Shown: positions 54,178 through 64,000 of the stretch, piece by piece
How positions within the stretch are numbered: the stretch's first letter is position 1
How the letters are laid out: each line of letters starts with the position of its first letter
Assembly: GCA_903838565.1 (NCBI GenBank)
Contig: CAILZB010000060.1
Location: 248,001-312,000, forward strand
DNA: 64,000 nucleotides
Reading direction: 5' to 3'
From: an uncultured beta proteobacterium
GTDB taxonomy: Bacteria > Pseudomonadota > Gammaproteobacteria > Burkholderiales > Burkholderiaceae_C
Translations under genes and position numbers: made by a program
The notes under the pieces: model-generated
Database searches by the model: none
Seen by the model: only the letters and a program-made list of their open reading frames with translations
What the model was told of the DNA's origin: nothing

Positions 54178-55350
54178 TCAGGCGCCGTCGACCGCACCCG
54201 TGGCAACGGGCTGCACCGTGCAGGCAACGCAGGGATCGAAGGCCGCAGCCAGCGTTTGTGCCGCCGCCGTGGCTCCCAAAGGCAAGGCCGAAACGGCCCG
54301 GGCCAGCGCGCCTTCGGGGTGAAAGTTCCACTCCGTCGGCGCCAGCACGCGGTAGTCGAGGACGGCGCCCTGCGGGTCGATCTGCACCCAATGCAGCAGC
54401 AGGCCGCGCGCCATCTCGCACCAGGCCAGCGCCTGCCCTTGGGCCAGCGGCAACGCGCCACAGGACAGCAGCGGGGCGCGTTGCTGATCAGCTGCGCCGG
54501 GCTCGGCAGCAGCGATCTCCATCAGCTCCATCCAGCGTGCGCTCAGGCGGGTCCAGGCGCTGTGCGGCACCGGCCTTGCCCGATCGCGCAGCCGCGTCCA
54601 GGGGCCGGTTTCGGCACATTCGCCAAGCCACGTCGGACGCTGCGCAAACTCGCCCTCGTTGCCCAACCCGCGTGCCAGGTCGAGCAACTGGCGGGTTTGA
54701 ATGGCGGGGTCCGGGTCCAGCGCGTTCAGACCACGCTGCGGCGGCGTCAACCCCTGTGCCATCGCAAACCCGTCAGCCAGACAGCGCGCCGGCAGCAGGC
54801 GTGGCGCCCGTGCATCACACCAACGCGCCAGGGTTTCGGGCTCGCGGTGCGCAACGAGCCAGGTCGAAACCGCTTGGCCCAGAACCTCGCGCTCCAGCCA
54901 CAGACGCAGATCCCGGAGCATGGCCTGCGCGGCAGCGGCGTCGCTGCGTGCGCGCGGTGCGACCAGCGGCAAGGGGCAGCCGCGCAACCAGCCCAGAGCC
55001 TGCGCGGGCGGGATCGGCTGAGCCAGTCGTTGCGGCCAGTCCAGCGCGATGCTGCGCAGGTGGTCGCGCGCGGTCTCAAGCCAGAGTTGTACCTGCGCTT
55101 CGGGCGATGGCTGCTGCGACTGCCCCGTCCTGGCGCAGGCAACCGCCCATTCGGCTGCGCTGCAATGGGCATGGGCGCACAGCGTGAACACGCTGGCCAG
55201 CGTGCGGCCCAGTTGCTCTAAGCCTTGCCCACGCAGCAGTCGGCCCAGCCGCCCTGAATCGAGAATCGGGCGCTGGCCCACGATGCTGGGCAGTTGCCCC
55301 GGCAGCAGCCGGTACTGTCCACTGATCGATTCCCAAGGTCCGATGTTCAT
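54178..55350 (-). CDS. hoxV: Hydrogenase large-subunit-like assembly factor HoxV/HupK
   Basis: The 390-residue protein is a degenerate relative of hydrogenase large subunits. It has lost the L1 motif but keeps a C-terminal FDPCVACTVQ that echoes L2, and LAPTEWNFHPEG just before it. HoxV/HupK proteins are thought to act as scaffolds that receive the Fe(CN)2CO unit before the large subunit. Here the gene lies with the sensor genes hoxB-hoxC-hoxJ and not with the structural operon. The upstream interval 55351-55632 (282 bases) shows no clear sigma-54 or sigma-70 promoter and no gene. Confidence 0.85.
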   Translation of the reverse strand: MNIGPWESISGQYRLLPGQLPSIVGQRPILDSGRLGRLLRGQGLEQLGRTLASVFTLCAHAHCSAAEWAVACARTGQSQQPSPEAQVQLWLETARDHLRSIALDWPQRLAQPIPPAQALGWLRGCPLPLVAPRARSDAAAAQAMLRDLRLWLEREVLGQAVSTWLVAHREPETLARWCDARAPRLLPARCLADGFAMAQGLTPPQRGLNALDPDPAIQTRQLLDLARGLGNEGEFAQRPTWLGECAETGPWTRLRDRARPVPHSAWTRLSARWMELMEIAAAEPGAADQQRAPLLSCGALPLAQGQALAWCEMARGLLLHWVQIDPQGAVLDYRVLAPTEWNFHPEGALARAVSALPLGATAAAQTLAAAFDPCVACTVQPVATGAVDGA

Positions 55351-55632
55351 GGGGTGATGAGTCCTGGTCGGGGCCAGGTATTGACCGGAAAAAGCAGAGC
55401 TCCAGTTCGAACGTGCTGCCTTGCGGGTGGCTCATGCCGCGTCATGCCGAAATCTCAAGCAACGAGTTTCGCAGATGCTACACGATGGACTTCATCCGTA
55501 AGTCTTCGATGACCGTGATTCCGTTTCGAAAGTGACCCTGAATGCAGGATGGGGATTCAGCCGGGATGACAATGAAAAGAGTCACATCCCGTGGCTCAGA
55601 CCGCAGATCTCATCTGCACGAGGAGATGCAAG

Positions 55633-55932
55633 ATGGTTGTTTTCAGTCGTGGCGCTTCCATCGCGCCGGGAAAAACCGCAAGCGCGATGGCCTTCGCGCA
55701 TGAGATCAGCGCTTATCTCAAGACCACCTGCGGCATTGAACTGGAGGTGCTGATGCCGATAGGCGGGAACCCGAACCGTATCGGCTGGTCAACGCGCTAC
55801 AAGGATCTGGCGACCATGGAGGCAACGACGGCAAAGATGACGGCTGACCCGAAATACTGGGAGTTGGTGAACAAGGGCACGGACAACTTCATGCCAGGGT
55901 CGATCCGCGATTCGATGTGGCGCACGGTTTGA
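55633..55932 (+). CDS. Small protein, possible NIPSNAP-like dimeric alpha/beta barrel
   Basis: The 99-residue protein is not confidently named. Its pattern of a beta strand (MVVFSRG), a helix (ASAMAFAHEISAYLK), a strand with LEVLMPIGGNPNRIGW, and then a helix (LATMEATTAKMTADPKYWEL) resembles one repeat of a ferredoxin-like dimeric barrel such as NIPSNAP or ABM domains. There is no signal peptide. AGGAG lies seven bases before the ATG. It is the first gene of a three-gene unit with a cupin and a flavoprotein, unrelated to the hydrogenase locus. Confidence 0.6.
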   Translation: MVVFSRGASIAPGKTASAMAFAHEISAYLKTTCGIELEVLMPIGGNPNRIGWSTRYKDLATMEATTAKMTADPKYWELVNKGTDNFMPGSIRDSMWRTV

Positions 55933-55977
55933 GGTGGTGACCGGCGACGGCAAGGGTGTGCCAGCGTTCAAAGGCAA

Positions 55978-56394
55978 ATGGAGACAGCCATGGAGGTTGA
56001 ACCCACGGACCCGCCCGCGCAGCGCTTTGCGGTCAGCCATCTGAACGAATCGGACTTCAAGGACGGCGGGCTACGCAACTATTCGGCTTATCGGGATCTG
56101 GGCATTGCCGCGGCGACCCAGGGATTCGCCACGGGACATGTGATCCGGATGACGGCTCCTTTCACCGAAGAACTGGGCCAGCAGCACCACCACAACGTCG
56201 AGTTCCAACTGGTCTACGTCCTCAAAGGCTGGTTCAAGAACGAATTTGAGGGTGAAGGTGTGCATGTCATGAAGGCAGGTTCATGCTGGATCCAGCCACC
56301 CGGCATCCGCCACCGCGTGCTTGGATGGTCGGATGACTGCGAGCTGCTTGAGATCATCCTTCCGGCCGAGCATGAAACCGTGAACGATCGTTGA
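55978..56394 (+). CDS. Cupin-domain protein
   Basis: The 138-residue protein has a single cupin fold. The first motif is QQHHHNVEFQLVYVLKGWF near 75, with candidate metal-binding His, and the second is IQPPGIRHRVLGWSDDCEL near 105. Cupins of this size are isomerases, dioxygenases or ligand sensors. No specific reaction can be assigned. It lies 45 bases after the small barrel gene and 66 bases before the flavoprotein. Confidence 0.75.
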   Translation: METAMEVEPTDPPAQRFAVSHLNESDFKDGGLRNYSAYRDLGIAAATQGFATGHVIRMTAPFTEELGQQHHHNVEFQLVYVLKGWFKNEFEGEGVHVMKAGSCWIQPPGIRHRVLGWSDDCELLEIILPAEHETVNDR

Positions 56395-56460
56395 GCGGTC
56401 TGTCGTGGATCGAAGCGGTATCGCCGCCGCGAAAACAGGCAACATGACAGGGGAAAGAAC

Positions 56461-57858
56461 TTGATTGAAACCGACTACCTCATCATCGGCAGCGGCGCCG
56501 TCGGCATGGCTTTCACCGATGTCATCTTCGCCGAAACCCAGGCCCGCATCGTCATCATTGACCGGCACCATGGCCCCGGCGGTCACTGGAACGACGCGTA
56601 CCCGTTTGTGCGGTTGCATCAGCCGTCGGCGTACTACGGCGTGAATTCGCGCCAGCTCGGCGGCGATTCCAGGGACGCCTCCCGGCTCAACACCGGCATG
56701 TGTGAACGCGCCACGAGCGCCGAGTTGGTCAGCTATTACGAGCAGATCATGCAGGCCTTCCTGGCATCGGGCCGCGTCCAGTACTTTCCCATGTGCGATT
56801 ACGTCGGCGACTACGCGCATCAACACCGGTTCCGCTCGTTGATGTCCGGCCAGGAGCATGGGGTGAGGGTGCACAGGAAGATCGTCGACACCAGCTACCT
56901 GAACACCGCTGTTCCGTCCACGCATCCGCCCAAATATGCGATCGCGCCCGAGGTCCAGTGCGTGCCCCTGAATGACTTGCCGCGAGTGAAGCACCAACCC
57001 TCGGGATACACCGTCGTGGGCTCAGGCAAAACCGGCATCGATGCCTGCCTGTGGCTGCTCGACAACGGCGTCGCGGCCAAGGAGATCTGCTGGATCATGC
57101 CGCGCGACGCGTGGTATCAGGACCGCGCCAACGTGCAGCCGGGGGATGATTTCTTCACGCAGTCGTATGGCTCGTTTGCGACCCAGATGGAAGCGGTGGC
57201 GCAGGCGCAATCGGTCGACGATTTGTTCGCCAAGCTCGAATCCTCGGGCCAACTGCTGCGCCTGGATCCCAAGGTTCAGCCCGGCATGTACCACGGAGCA
57301 CTGGTCTCGCGCGCGGAGCTGGAAGAACTCAGGACGATTAAGAATGTGGTGCGGCTGGGTCGTGTGCAGCGCATTGAAGGCGATCGCATCATCCTGGAGC
57401 AGGGAAGTATCCCCGCTGATCCCGAGCGCCTGTACGTGGACTGCTCCGCCAGCGCCGTGGAGCGCCGCCCCATTGTTCCGGTGTTCGACGGCAACAAGAT
57501 CACGCCGCAAATGGTGAGAACGTTTCAACCCACCTTCAGCGGCGCCTTCATCGCACACGTCGAAGCCACCGTGGAGAGTGAGGCCGAGAAGAATCAAATC
57601 TGCGCGGTGATCCCGATGCCCGACCAGCCGATCCATTGGCTCACCATGCTGGCGGTCAACATGGCCAACCAGTATCGGTGGTCTAAAAATGAGGGCCTGC
57701 GCCATTGGCTCGAGCAATCCCGGCTCGACGGATTCACCGCAATGGCGCACAGGGTCGCAGCCACCGATACCGCCAAGCTCGCGCTGCTGCAACGCTATGG
57801 CGCGAGCGCAGGACCGGCGACGACCAATCTGCGGATGCTGCTGCCGCAGGCTGCCTGA
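56461..57858 (+). CDS. Two-Rossmann FAD/NAD(P)-dependent oxidoreductase
   Basis: The 465-residue protein has an FAD-binding loop at the N-terminus (YLIIGSGAVGMAF, GxGxxG) followed by DRHHGPGGHWNDAYP, and a second nucleotide loop near 180 (YTVVGSGKTGIDACLWLL). This resembles flavin-containing monooxygenases and related pyridine-nucleotide oxidoreductases. A classic FMO fingerprint is not complete, so the reaction is uncertain. The start is a TTG at 56461 with AGGGGAA nine bases upstream; no ATG is suitably placed. The substrate is probably linked to the cupin and barrel proteins encoded just before it. Confidence 0.75.
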   Translation: MIETDYLIIGSGAVGMAFTDVIFAETQARIVIIDRHHGPGGHWNDAYPFVRLHQPSAYYGVNSRQLGGDSRDASRLNTGMCERATSAELVSYYEQIMQAFLASGRVQYFPMCDYVGDYAHQHRFRSLMSGQEHGVRVHRKIVDTSYLNTAVPSTHPPKYAIAPEVQCVPLNDLPRVKHQPSGYTVVGSGKTGIDACLWLLDNGVAAKEICWIMPRDAWYQDRANVQPGDDFFTQSYGSFATQMEAVAQAQSVDDLFAKLESSGQLLRLDPKVQPGMYHGALVSRAELEELRTIKNVVRLGRVQRIEGDRIILEQGSIPADPERLYVDCSASAVERRPIVPVFDGNKITPQMVRTFQPTFSGAFIAHVEATVESEAEKNQICAVIPMPDQPIHWLTMLAVNMANQYRWSKNEGLRHWLEQSRLDGFTAMAHRVAATDTAKLALLQRYGASAGPATTNLRMLLPQAA

Positions 57859-57901
57859 GTCCGGTTCGTTGGCAACACTGTGGCCGGCCGGTGCTGCGGG
57901 C

Positions 57902-58750
57902 TCAGTACCGGTAAACGCCTTGCCCGGACTTGCGTCCCAGGCGGCCCGCCGCCACCATCTCCTTGAGCAGCGGGCAGGCGCGGTACTTGCTGTCGCCAAA
58001 CTCGCTCAAGTACACCTCCATCACGGCCAGACAGACATCCAGGCCCACCATGTCCGCCAGCGCCAGAGGTCCGATGGGCTGGTTGCAGCCGAGCTTCATG
58101 CCGGCGTCGATGTCCTCGGGCGTCGCCAGGCCTTCGGCCAGCACGAAAAAGGCCTCGTTGATCATTGGCACCAGGATGCGGTTCACCACGAAGCCGGGCG
58201 CGTTCTTCACCGTGATCGGGGTCTTGCCCAGTGCCTTGGCCATGGCGTGCACGGCGTCGTGGGTGGCGTCACTGGTCTGCAGGCCACGGATGATTTCCAC
58301 CAGCGCCATCATCGGCACCGGGTTGAAGAAGTGCATGCCGATGAAGCGCTCGGCGCGGCTCGTCACCGCCGCCAGCTTGGTGATGGAAATGGACGACGTG
58401 TTGGAGGCGATGATCACCTCGGGCGCCACGATGGCGTCGATCTGCTTGAGGATCTTGACCTTGAGATCCTGGTTTTCCGTGGCCGCTTCGATCACCAGCT
58501 GGGCCGGCTTGAGGTCGTCGTAGCTCGTGCTGCCCTGGATCAGCGCGAGAGCGGCGTCGCGCGCGGCGGCGGTGATTTTCTCCTTCTTCAGCAGGCGCTC
58601 CAGACTCTGCGCCACGGTGGCGATGCCCCTGGCCACGGCGGCTTCTGAAATGTCGACCATCACGACCCGGATTCCCGCCACCGCGCAGGCTTGCGCGATG
58701 CCGTTGCCCATGGTGCCGGCGCCGATGATTCCCACTGTTTTGATATCCAT
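57902..58750 (-). CDS. 3-hydroxybutyryl-CoA dehydrogenase
   Basis: This enzyme oxidises (S)-3-hydroxyacyl-CoA with NAD(P) in butyrate, fatty-acid or phenylacetate breakdown. The 282-residue protein has the Rossmann loop VGIIGAGTMGNGIAQACA at the start, catalytic His in HFFNPVPMM and the domain-linking segment APGFVVNRILVPMINEA. It matches the short, single-function Hbd/PaaH class. The ATG at 58750 gives MDIKTVGIIGAG; a TTG five codons earlier is less likely. It is convergent with the flavoprotein gene and divergent from the Nudix fusion. Confidence 0.9.
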   Translation of the reverse strand: MDIKTVGIIGAGTMGNGIAQACAVAGIRVVMVDISEAAVARGIATVAQSLERLLKKEKITAAARDAALALIQGSTSYDDLKPAQLVIEAATENQDLKVKILKQIDAIVAPEVIIASNTSSISITKLAAVTSRAERFIGMHFFNPVPMMALVEIIRGLQTSDATHDAVHAMAKALGKTPITVKNAPGFVVNRILVPMINEAFFVLAEGLATPEDIDAGMKLGCNQPIGPLALADMVGLDVCLAVMEVYLSEFGDSKYRACPLLKEMVAAGRLGRKSGQGVYRY

Positions 58751-58805
58751 GCTGAAGAACTCCAAAAATAGGTCGATGTTAGCCCCACCTTTAACAAATT
58801 AGACG

Positions 58806-60485
58806 ATGCATCCGTTGCAAAATTCGCCCATGGTCAGACCCACCCAACTGCTGCATCCCGCGCGCCAAGCGGCGCCGGCCCGTCCCGCTGCCACGGTGCT
58901 GCTGCTGCGCGATTCCGGCGTCGGCGTGGAAGTGCTGATGACGCGCCGCTCCATGAGCGCCAGCTTTGCGCCGGGCGCCTACGTCTTTCCCGGAGGCGGT
59001 GTGGACGCGGCCGACGCTGCCAGCCACGCGCAGGCCAGGCGGCGCGAGATGCAGAGCGAGCTGCACCTGACCCAGGCGATTGCCGCGATTCGCGAGAGCT
59101 TCGAGGAGCTGGGCGTGCTGCTGGCGCGCCGCGCCGACGGCTCCCACGCCGACAACCATGACATCGCCGCCCTGGACCGCGGCGCGCCTTTCGCCGTGCA
59201 GTGCGCAGCGATGGGCCTGACGCTGGCGGCGGACGAGGTCTTTGTGCTGGCGCGATGGATCACCGACCGCGACCTGCCGCGGCGCTTTGATGTTCCATTT
59301 CTGGTGGCGCGCATGCCTGCGGGGCAAACGCCGGTGGCCGATGAGTCCGAACAGTTCGAGCCGGTGTGGATCCGCCCAGCGGACGCGCTGGCACGCCACC
59401 ATGAGGGGAAGTTCTTCATCATCTTTCCCACCATCCGCACGCTGCAAAGACTGCTCGACTATGCGACGGTGGACGAGGTACTTCAAGCCTGCGCTGCCAC
59501 CGAGCAGCCACTGTGGACCAGTTGTCCGCGCGCCGGCCTGTTGGCCGGTCGCGAAGCACGCTACATGGAGCACGAACTCCCCTATGGCGAACTGGCGCTG
59601 GTGTGTCCCGACGGGCAGATCGCGCATGCGCTGGACTGGCAATGTGAGCAGCCTGTGCCAATGCTGAAGAACCTGCTGCGCCTCACCGCCCCCAACCCCG
59701 GCGTCATGACCGGACCGGGCACCAACAGCTACCTGGTGGGCGACCCGGGCACGGGCTACGCGGTGATCGACCCCGGCCCCGCTGATCCTGAGCATCTGGA
59801 AAAACTGTGGCGCGCGGCGGGCGGCGACATCCGCATGATCGTGTGCACGCACTCGCACCCGGATCACTCTCCGGGCGCAGCCCCCTTGCAGGCGATGTGC
59901 CACCAACGGCCGCCGATCCTGGGGCTGCCCTCGGCGCCAACCGCACGCAGCCACAGCCAATTTGTCCCCGACCGTGCGCTCAAGGACGGGGAGCGCATCC
60001 GCCTGACGGGCACCAATGCCGATGCGACGCACACGCTGCAGATCATGCACACGCCGGGCCACGCAGCCAACCACCTTTGCCTGCTGTTGCTGGAGGACGG
60101 GCTGCTGTTCAGCGGCGACCATGTCCTCAGCGCCAGCACCACCGTGGTGGATCCGCCGGACGGTGACATGACAGAGTATCTTAAGTCCCTGGACCGCCTG
60201 AGTGCCGCCTGCAGCGAACACCGTATCGGGTTCATTCTGCCGGCGCACGGCTACGTGATGGGGGGCTTTGACGGCGAGGCGAAGGGCGCCATCGCGCGTC
60301 TCAAGGCGCATCGACTGCAGCGTGAGGCCCGAATCCTCGACGCCATGCGCGCGCAGCCTGAGGGCACGCTGGACGACTGGTTGCAATCAGCCTATGACGA
60401 TGTGCCGCCGCGCATGTGGCCCGTGGCGAAGCGCTCGCTGATGGCCCATGTGGCGCGGATCACGGCGACTGCCGCTGGACATTGA
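58806..60485 (+). CDS. Nudix hydrolase fused to a metallo-beta-lactamase-fold hydrolase
   Basis: The 559-residue protein joins two catalytic domains. The N-terminal 230 or so residues are a Nudix domain of the NUDT19/CoA-pyrophosphatase kind, with VFPGGGVD and the box core AIRESFEELGVLL. The C-terminal part from about 280 is an MBL-fold domain with the metal motif THSHPDHSPG, then HTPGHAANHLCLLL, FSGDHV and LPAHG, resembling LACTB2-type hydrolases. Both sets of catalytic residues look intact. The joint substrate is unknown. No rare break exists in the frame, so this is a true fusion. Confidence 0.87.
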   Translation: MHPLQNSPMVRPTQLLHPARQAAPARPAATVLLLRDSGVGVEVLMTRRSMSASFAPGAYVFPGGGVDAADAASHAQARRREMQSELHLTQAIAAIRESFEELGVLLARRADGSHADNHDIAALDRGAPFAVQCAAMGLTLAADEVFVLARWITDRDLPRRFDVPFLVARMPAGQTPVADESEQFEPVWIRPADALARHHEGKFFIIFPTIRTLQRLLDYATVDEVLQACAATEQPLWTSCPRAGLLAGREARYMEHELPYGELALVCPDGQIAHALDWQCEQPVPMLKNLLRLTAPNPGVMTGPGTNSYLVGDPGTGYAVIDPGPADPEHLEKLWRAAGGDIRMIVCTHSHPDHSPGAAPLQAMCHQRPPILGLPSAPTARSHSQFVPDRALKDGERIRLTGTNADATHTLQIMHTPGHAANHLCLLLLEDGLLFSGDHVLSASTTVVDPPDGDMTEYLKSLDRLSAACSEHRIGFILPAHGYVMGGFDGEAKGAIARLKAHRLQREARILDAMRAQPEGTLDDWLQSAYDDVPPRMWPVAKRSLMAHVARITATAAGH

Positions 60486-60528
60486 CCCGACACACCCTGT
60501 GGTCAACGTGGAGCGCCGAGGGTTCCCG

Positions 60529-61413
60529 TCAATGGGCGCTCGCGTACATCCAGCTGACGGCCGACGCAAACTCGGCACGCCATGCGCCCTCGTTGTGCTG
60601 AGCGCCCGGTGTCCACTTGATCCACAGCTTGGGCCCCGGTTTCGCCTTCGCCTGGAGCTGTTCCAGCATGCGGCGGAAGTCGTTCACGGCTTCATCACCT
60701 TCACCGCCTCCCATGTACATGGCCAATCTCGCATCCGTGGGCAGCGGCTGCGTGGCGGCCAATTCAAACACCTCGGGCCCGACCCAATAGGCGGGCGAAA
60801 AGATCCCTGCTTTGCTGAAGACTTCGGGGTACTGCAGGATGGCATAGTGCGAAACTAGGCCTCCCAGCGAGCTGCCCATGACACCGGTGTGCTCCCGACC
60901 GGGAAGCGTGCGGTAGTGGCGATCCACCAGGGGTTTGAGCACACTCACGATGAAATCCATGTAGAGCCTGCCCTCGCCCTTGCCAAAGCGCACGTTGTCC
61001 CAGGGATTGAATTCGGTCACGCGGTGGACTTCGCCGTTGTCGATCGCCACGACGATCAGTTCCAGTCCCTGCGATCGGGCCAGGCCATCGAGCGTGTCAT
61101 CCACGTCCCATTGACCCGCGTGGGCCGTGGCTCCAGCAAACAGATTTTGGCCATCATGCATGTACAGCACCGGGTAGCGCTTGACGGAGCTGGCATAGCC
61201 TGGCGGGACATAAATCCGAACGGTTCGCGCTCGATCGAGTCCGGGAATGATCAACTGTGGTGAAAGCACAGTCACGCGAGGTGAAGGCGCACTCTGCGCG
61301 CTCAGGCCGCTGGCCGTGACGCCCTGCGCCGAGGCGCCGCATCCGAAGTTGAATGCGGCACAAAGAACCAGCAGCCTTGCGCACCAGGCGCGTGTAGAAA
61401 AATGCATCGGCAT
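60529..61413 (-). CDS. Secreted esterase of the alpha/beta-hydrolase fold (Esterase D/Fes-like)
   Basis: The 294-residue precursor has a signal peptide (about 1-29, FNFGCGASAQG) and a putative-esterase domain. It shows the VLYMHDGQNLF segment typical of the family, the nucleophile elbow GVMGSSLGGL, and a late His in AQHNEGAW. It may cleave simple esters or siderophore-type esters in the periplasm. The ATG at 61413 is chosen because it gives the signal peptide; the frame is open 31 codons farther without support. It has no obvious operon partner. Confidence 0.83.
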   Translation of the reverse strand: MPMHFSTRAWCARLLVLCAAFNFGCGASAQGVTASGLSAQSAPSPRVTVLSPQLIIPGLDRARTVRIYVPPGYASSVKRYPVLYMHDGQNLFAGATAHAGQWDVDDTLDGLARSQGLELIVVAIDNGEVHRVTEFNPWDNVRFGKGEGRLYMDFIVSVLKPLVDRHYRTLPGREHTGVMGSSLGGLVSHYAILQYPEVFSKAGIFSPAYWVGPEVFELAATQPLPTDARLAMYMGGGEGDEAVNDFRRMLEQLQAKAKPGPKLWIKWTPGAQHNEGAWRAEFASAVSWMYASAH

Positions 61414-61527
61414 CGCTGAACTCCATCGCCTGCAGCCCCAAGCTCGCTGGTTTCGCTTCGGGCAGCCCGAACGCCGCGGCTCAGGTCTGTGACAACAGCT
61501 ACTCAATGACGATTCGCGCCTTCTCCG

Positions 61528-63765
<2,238 letters not shown>

Positions 63766-63926
63766 GGCGGTAGTCTCACTTTTAGGATAAGTTGGCAACG
63801 CATGACTGTATTCGAAACTGATGACAGTGGTGGAGGTTTTGCTGCCGGTACGGATTGATCGACATCAAAGAATGGCTGATGAGCCCTGGGCGGCCCGGGC
63901 GCCTGCACTCACCCCTTTTTCAAGGC

Positions 63927-64000
63927 TCAGGCGGTTTCGCCCAGGCGACCATCCCGATAGTCGTTGATCGCCTGAAAGATCTCCTGCTGGGTGTTCATCA
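63927..64000 (-). CDS. Pirin-like protein, C-terminal end (cut by window edge)
   Basis: The last 24 complete codons are visible before a TGA at 63927-63929. The peptide MNTQQEIFQAINDYRDGRLG closely resembles the C-terminus of pirin-family cupins (usual form VMNTREEIxQAFxDYxxGRF). The rest of the gene lies outside the window. The identification rests on this short tail alone. Confidence 0.55.
   Translation of the reverse strand, partial: MNTQQEIFQAINDYRDGRLGETA

Noticed and set aside
55351..55632. Search for a sigma-54 promoter before hoxV on the minus strand
   Set aside because: No GG-N10-GC match with the correct flanking bases was found, and no convincing sigma-70 pair either.

Overview
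The window is GC-rich chromosomal DNA of a betaproteobacterium, most likely order Burkholderiales and Comamonadaceae-like. The evidence is family content and gene order (kdsD-kdsC-lptC, lptD-surA-rsmA, purE-purK-tsaC, a Nudix/metallo-beta-lactamase fusion, a monomeric isocitrate dehydrogenase, a malic enzyme with a phosphotransacetylase tail). No rRNA, tRNA, CRISPR array, prophage or insertion sequence was recognised.

Positions 1-31979 are mostly housekeeping. They hold the 3' end of an indolepyruvate ferredoxin oxidoreductase gene, an ECF sigma/zinc-finger anti-sigma pair, a glycine-rich RRM RNA-binding protein with a good sigma-70 promoter, Kdo and LPS-transport genes (lptC, kdsC, kdsD), a Kef-type antiporter, apt, an Xaa-Pro aminopeptidase, maeB, and a secreted RNase Sa/barnase-type ribonuclease followed by a barstar-type inhibitor. 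Next come rsmA-surA-lptD, a sugar kinase of the AmgK type, rsmE, pyrF, a type-4 uracil-DNA glycosylase, rimI-tsaB, dacB and a SemiSWEET. An SGNH lipoprotein with intact catalytic residues and an OmpW porin then converge on a second SGNH lipoprotein that has lost its catalytic Ser, Asn and His. tsaC, purK, purE and a CnoX/YbbN-type thioredoxin close the section.

Positions 32381-55350 form one large [NiFe]-hydrogenase locus. An orphan Rieske protein and a divergent hupE nickel permease precede the structural genes hybO-hybA-hybB-hybC (periplasm-facing, membrane-anchored group 1 enzyme of the E. coli hydrogenase-2 type). The maturation genes follow: hybD, a first hypC-like gene, hybE, a hemerythrin-like gene, hypA, hypB, hypF, hypC, hypD, hypE and hypX/hoxX, then the NtrC-type regulator hoxA. 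On the opposite strand, converging on hoxA, lie hoxV(hupK)-hoxB-hoxC-hoxJ, which encode an H2-sensing regulatory hydrogenase and its histidine kinase. The hupE-hybO intergenic region carries two divergent -24/-12 (sigma-54) promoter elements, which fits control by HoxA. The locus therefore looks self-contained: HoxBC senses H2, HoxJ and HoxA relay it to sigma-54 promoters, and the Hyp/Hyb proteins build and insert the NiFe(CN)2CO site. HybOABC then oxidises H2 into the quinone pool.

Positions 55633-64000 hold an unusual three-gene unit (small dimeric-barrel-like protein, cupin, two-Rossmann flavoprotein), a 3-hydroxyacyl-CoA dehydrogenase, the Nudix-MBL fusion, a secreted esterase, the monomeric NADP isocitrate dehydrogenase and the 3' end of a pirin-like gene.

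The items most worth a second look are the catalytically dead SGNH paralogue, the hemerythrin gene inside the hydrogenase maturation operon (beside a small subunit with the standard, O2-sensitive-type proximal cluster), the divergent sigma-54 promoters, and the terminator-like hairpin that separates structural from maturation genes.
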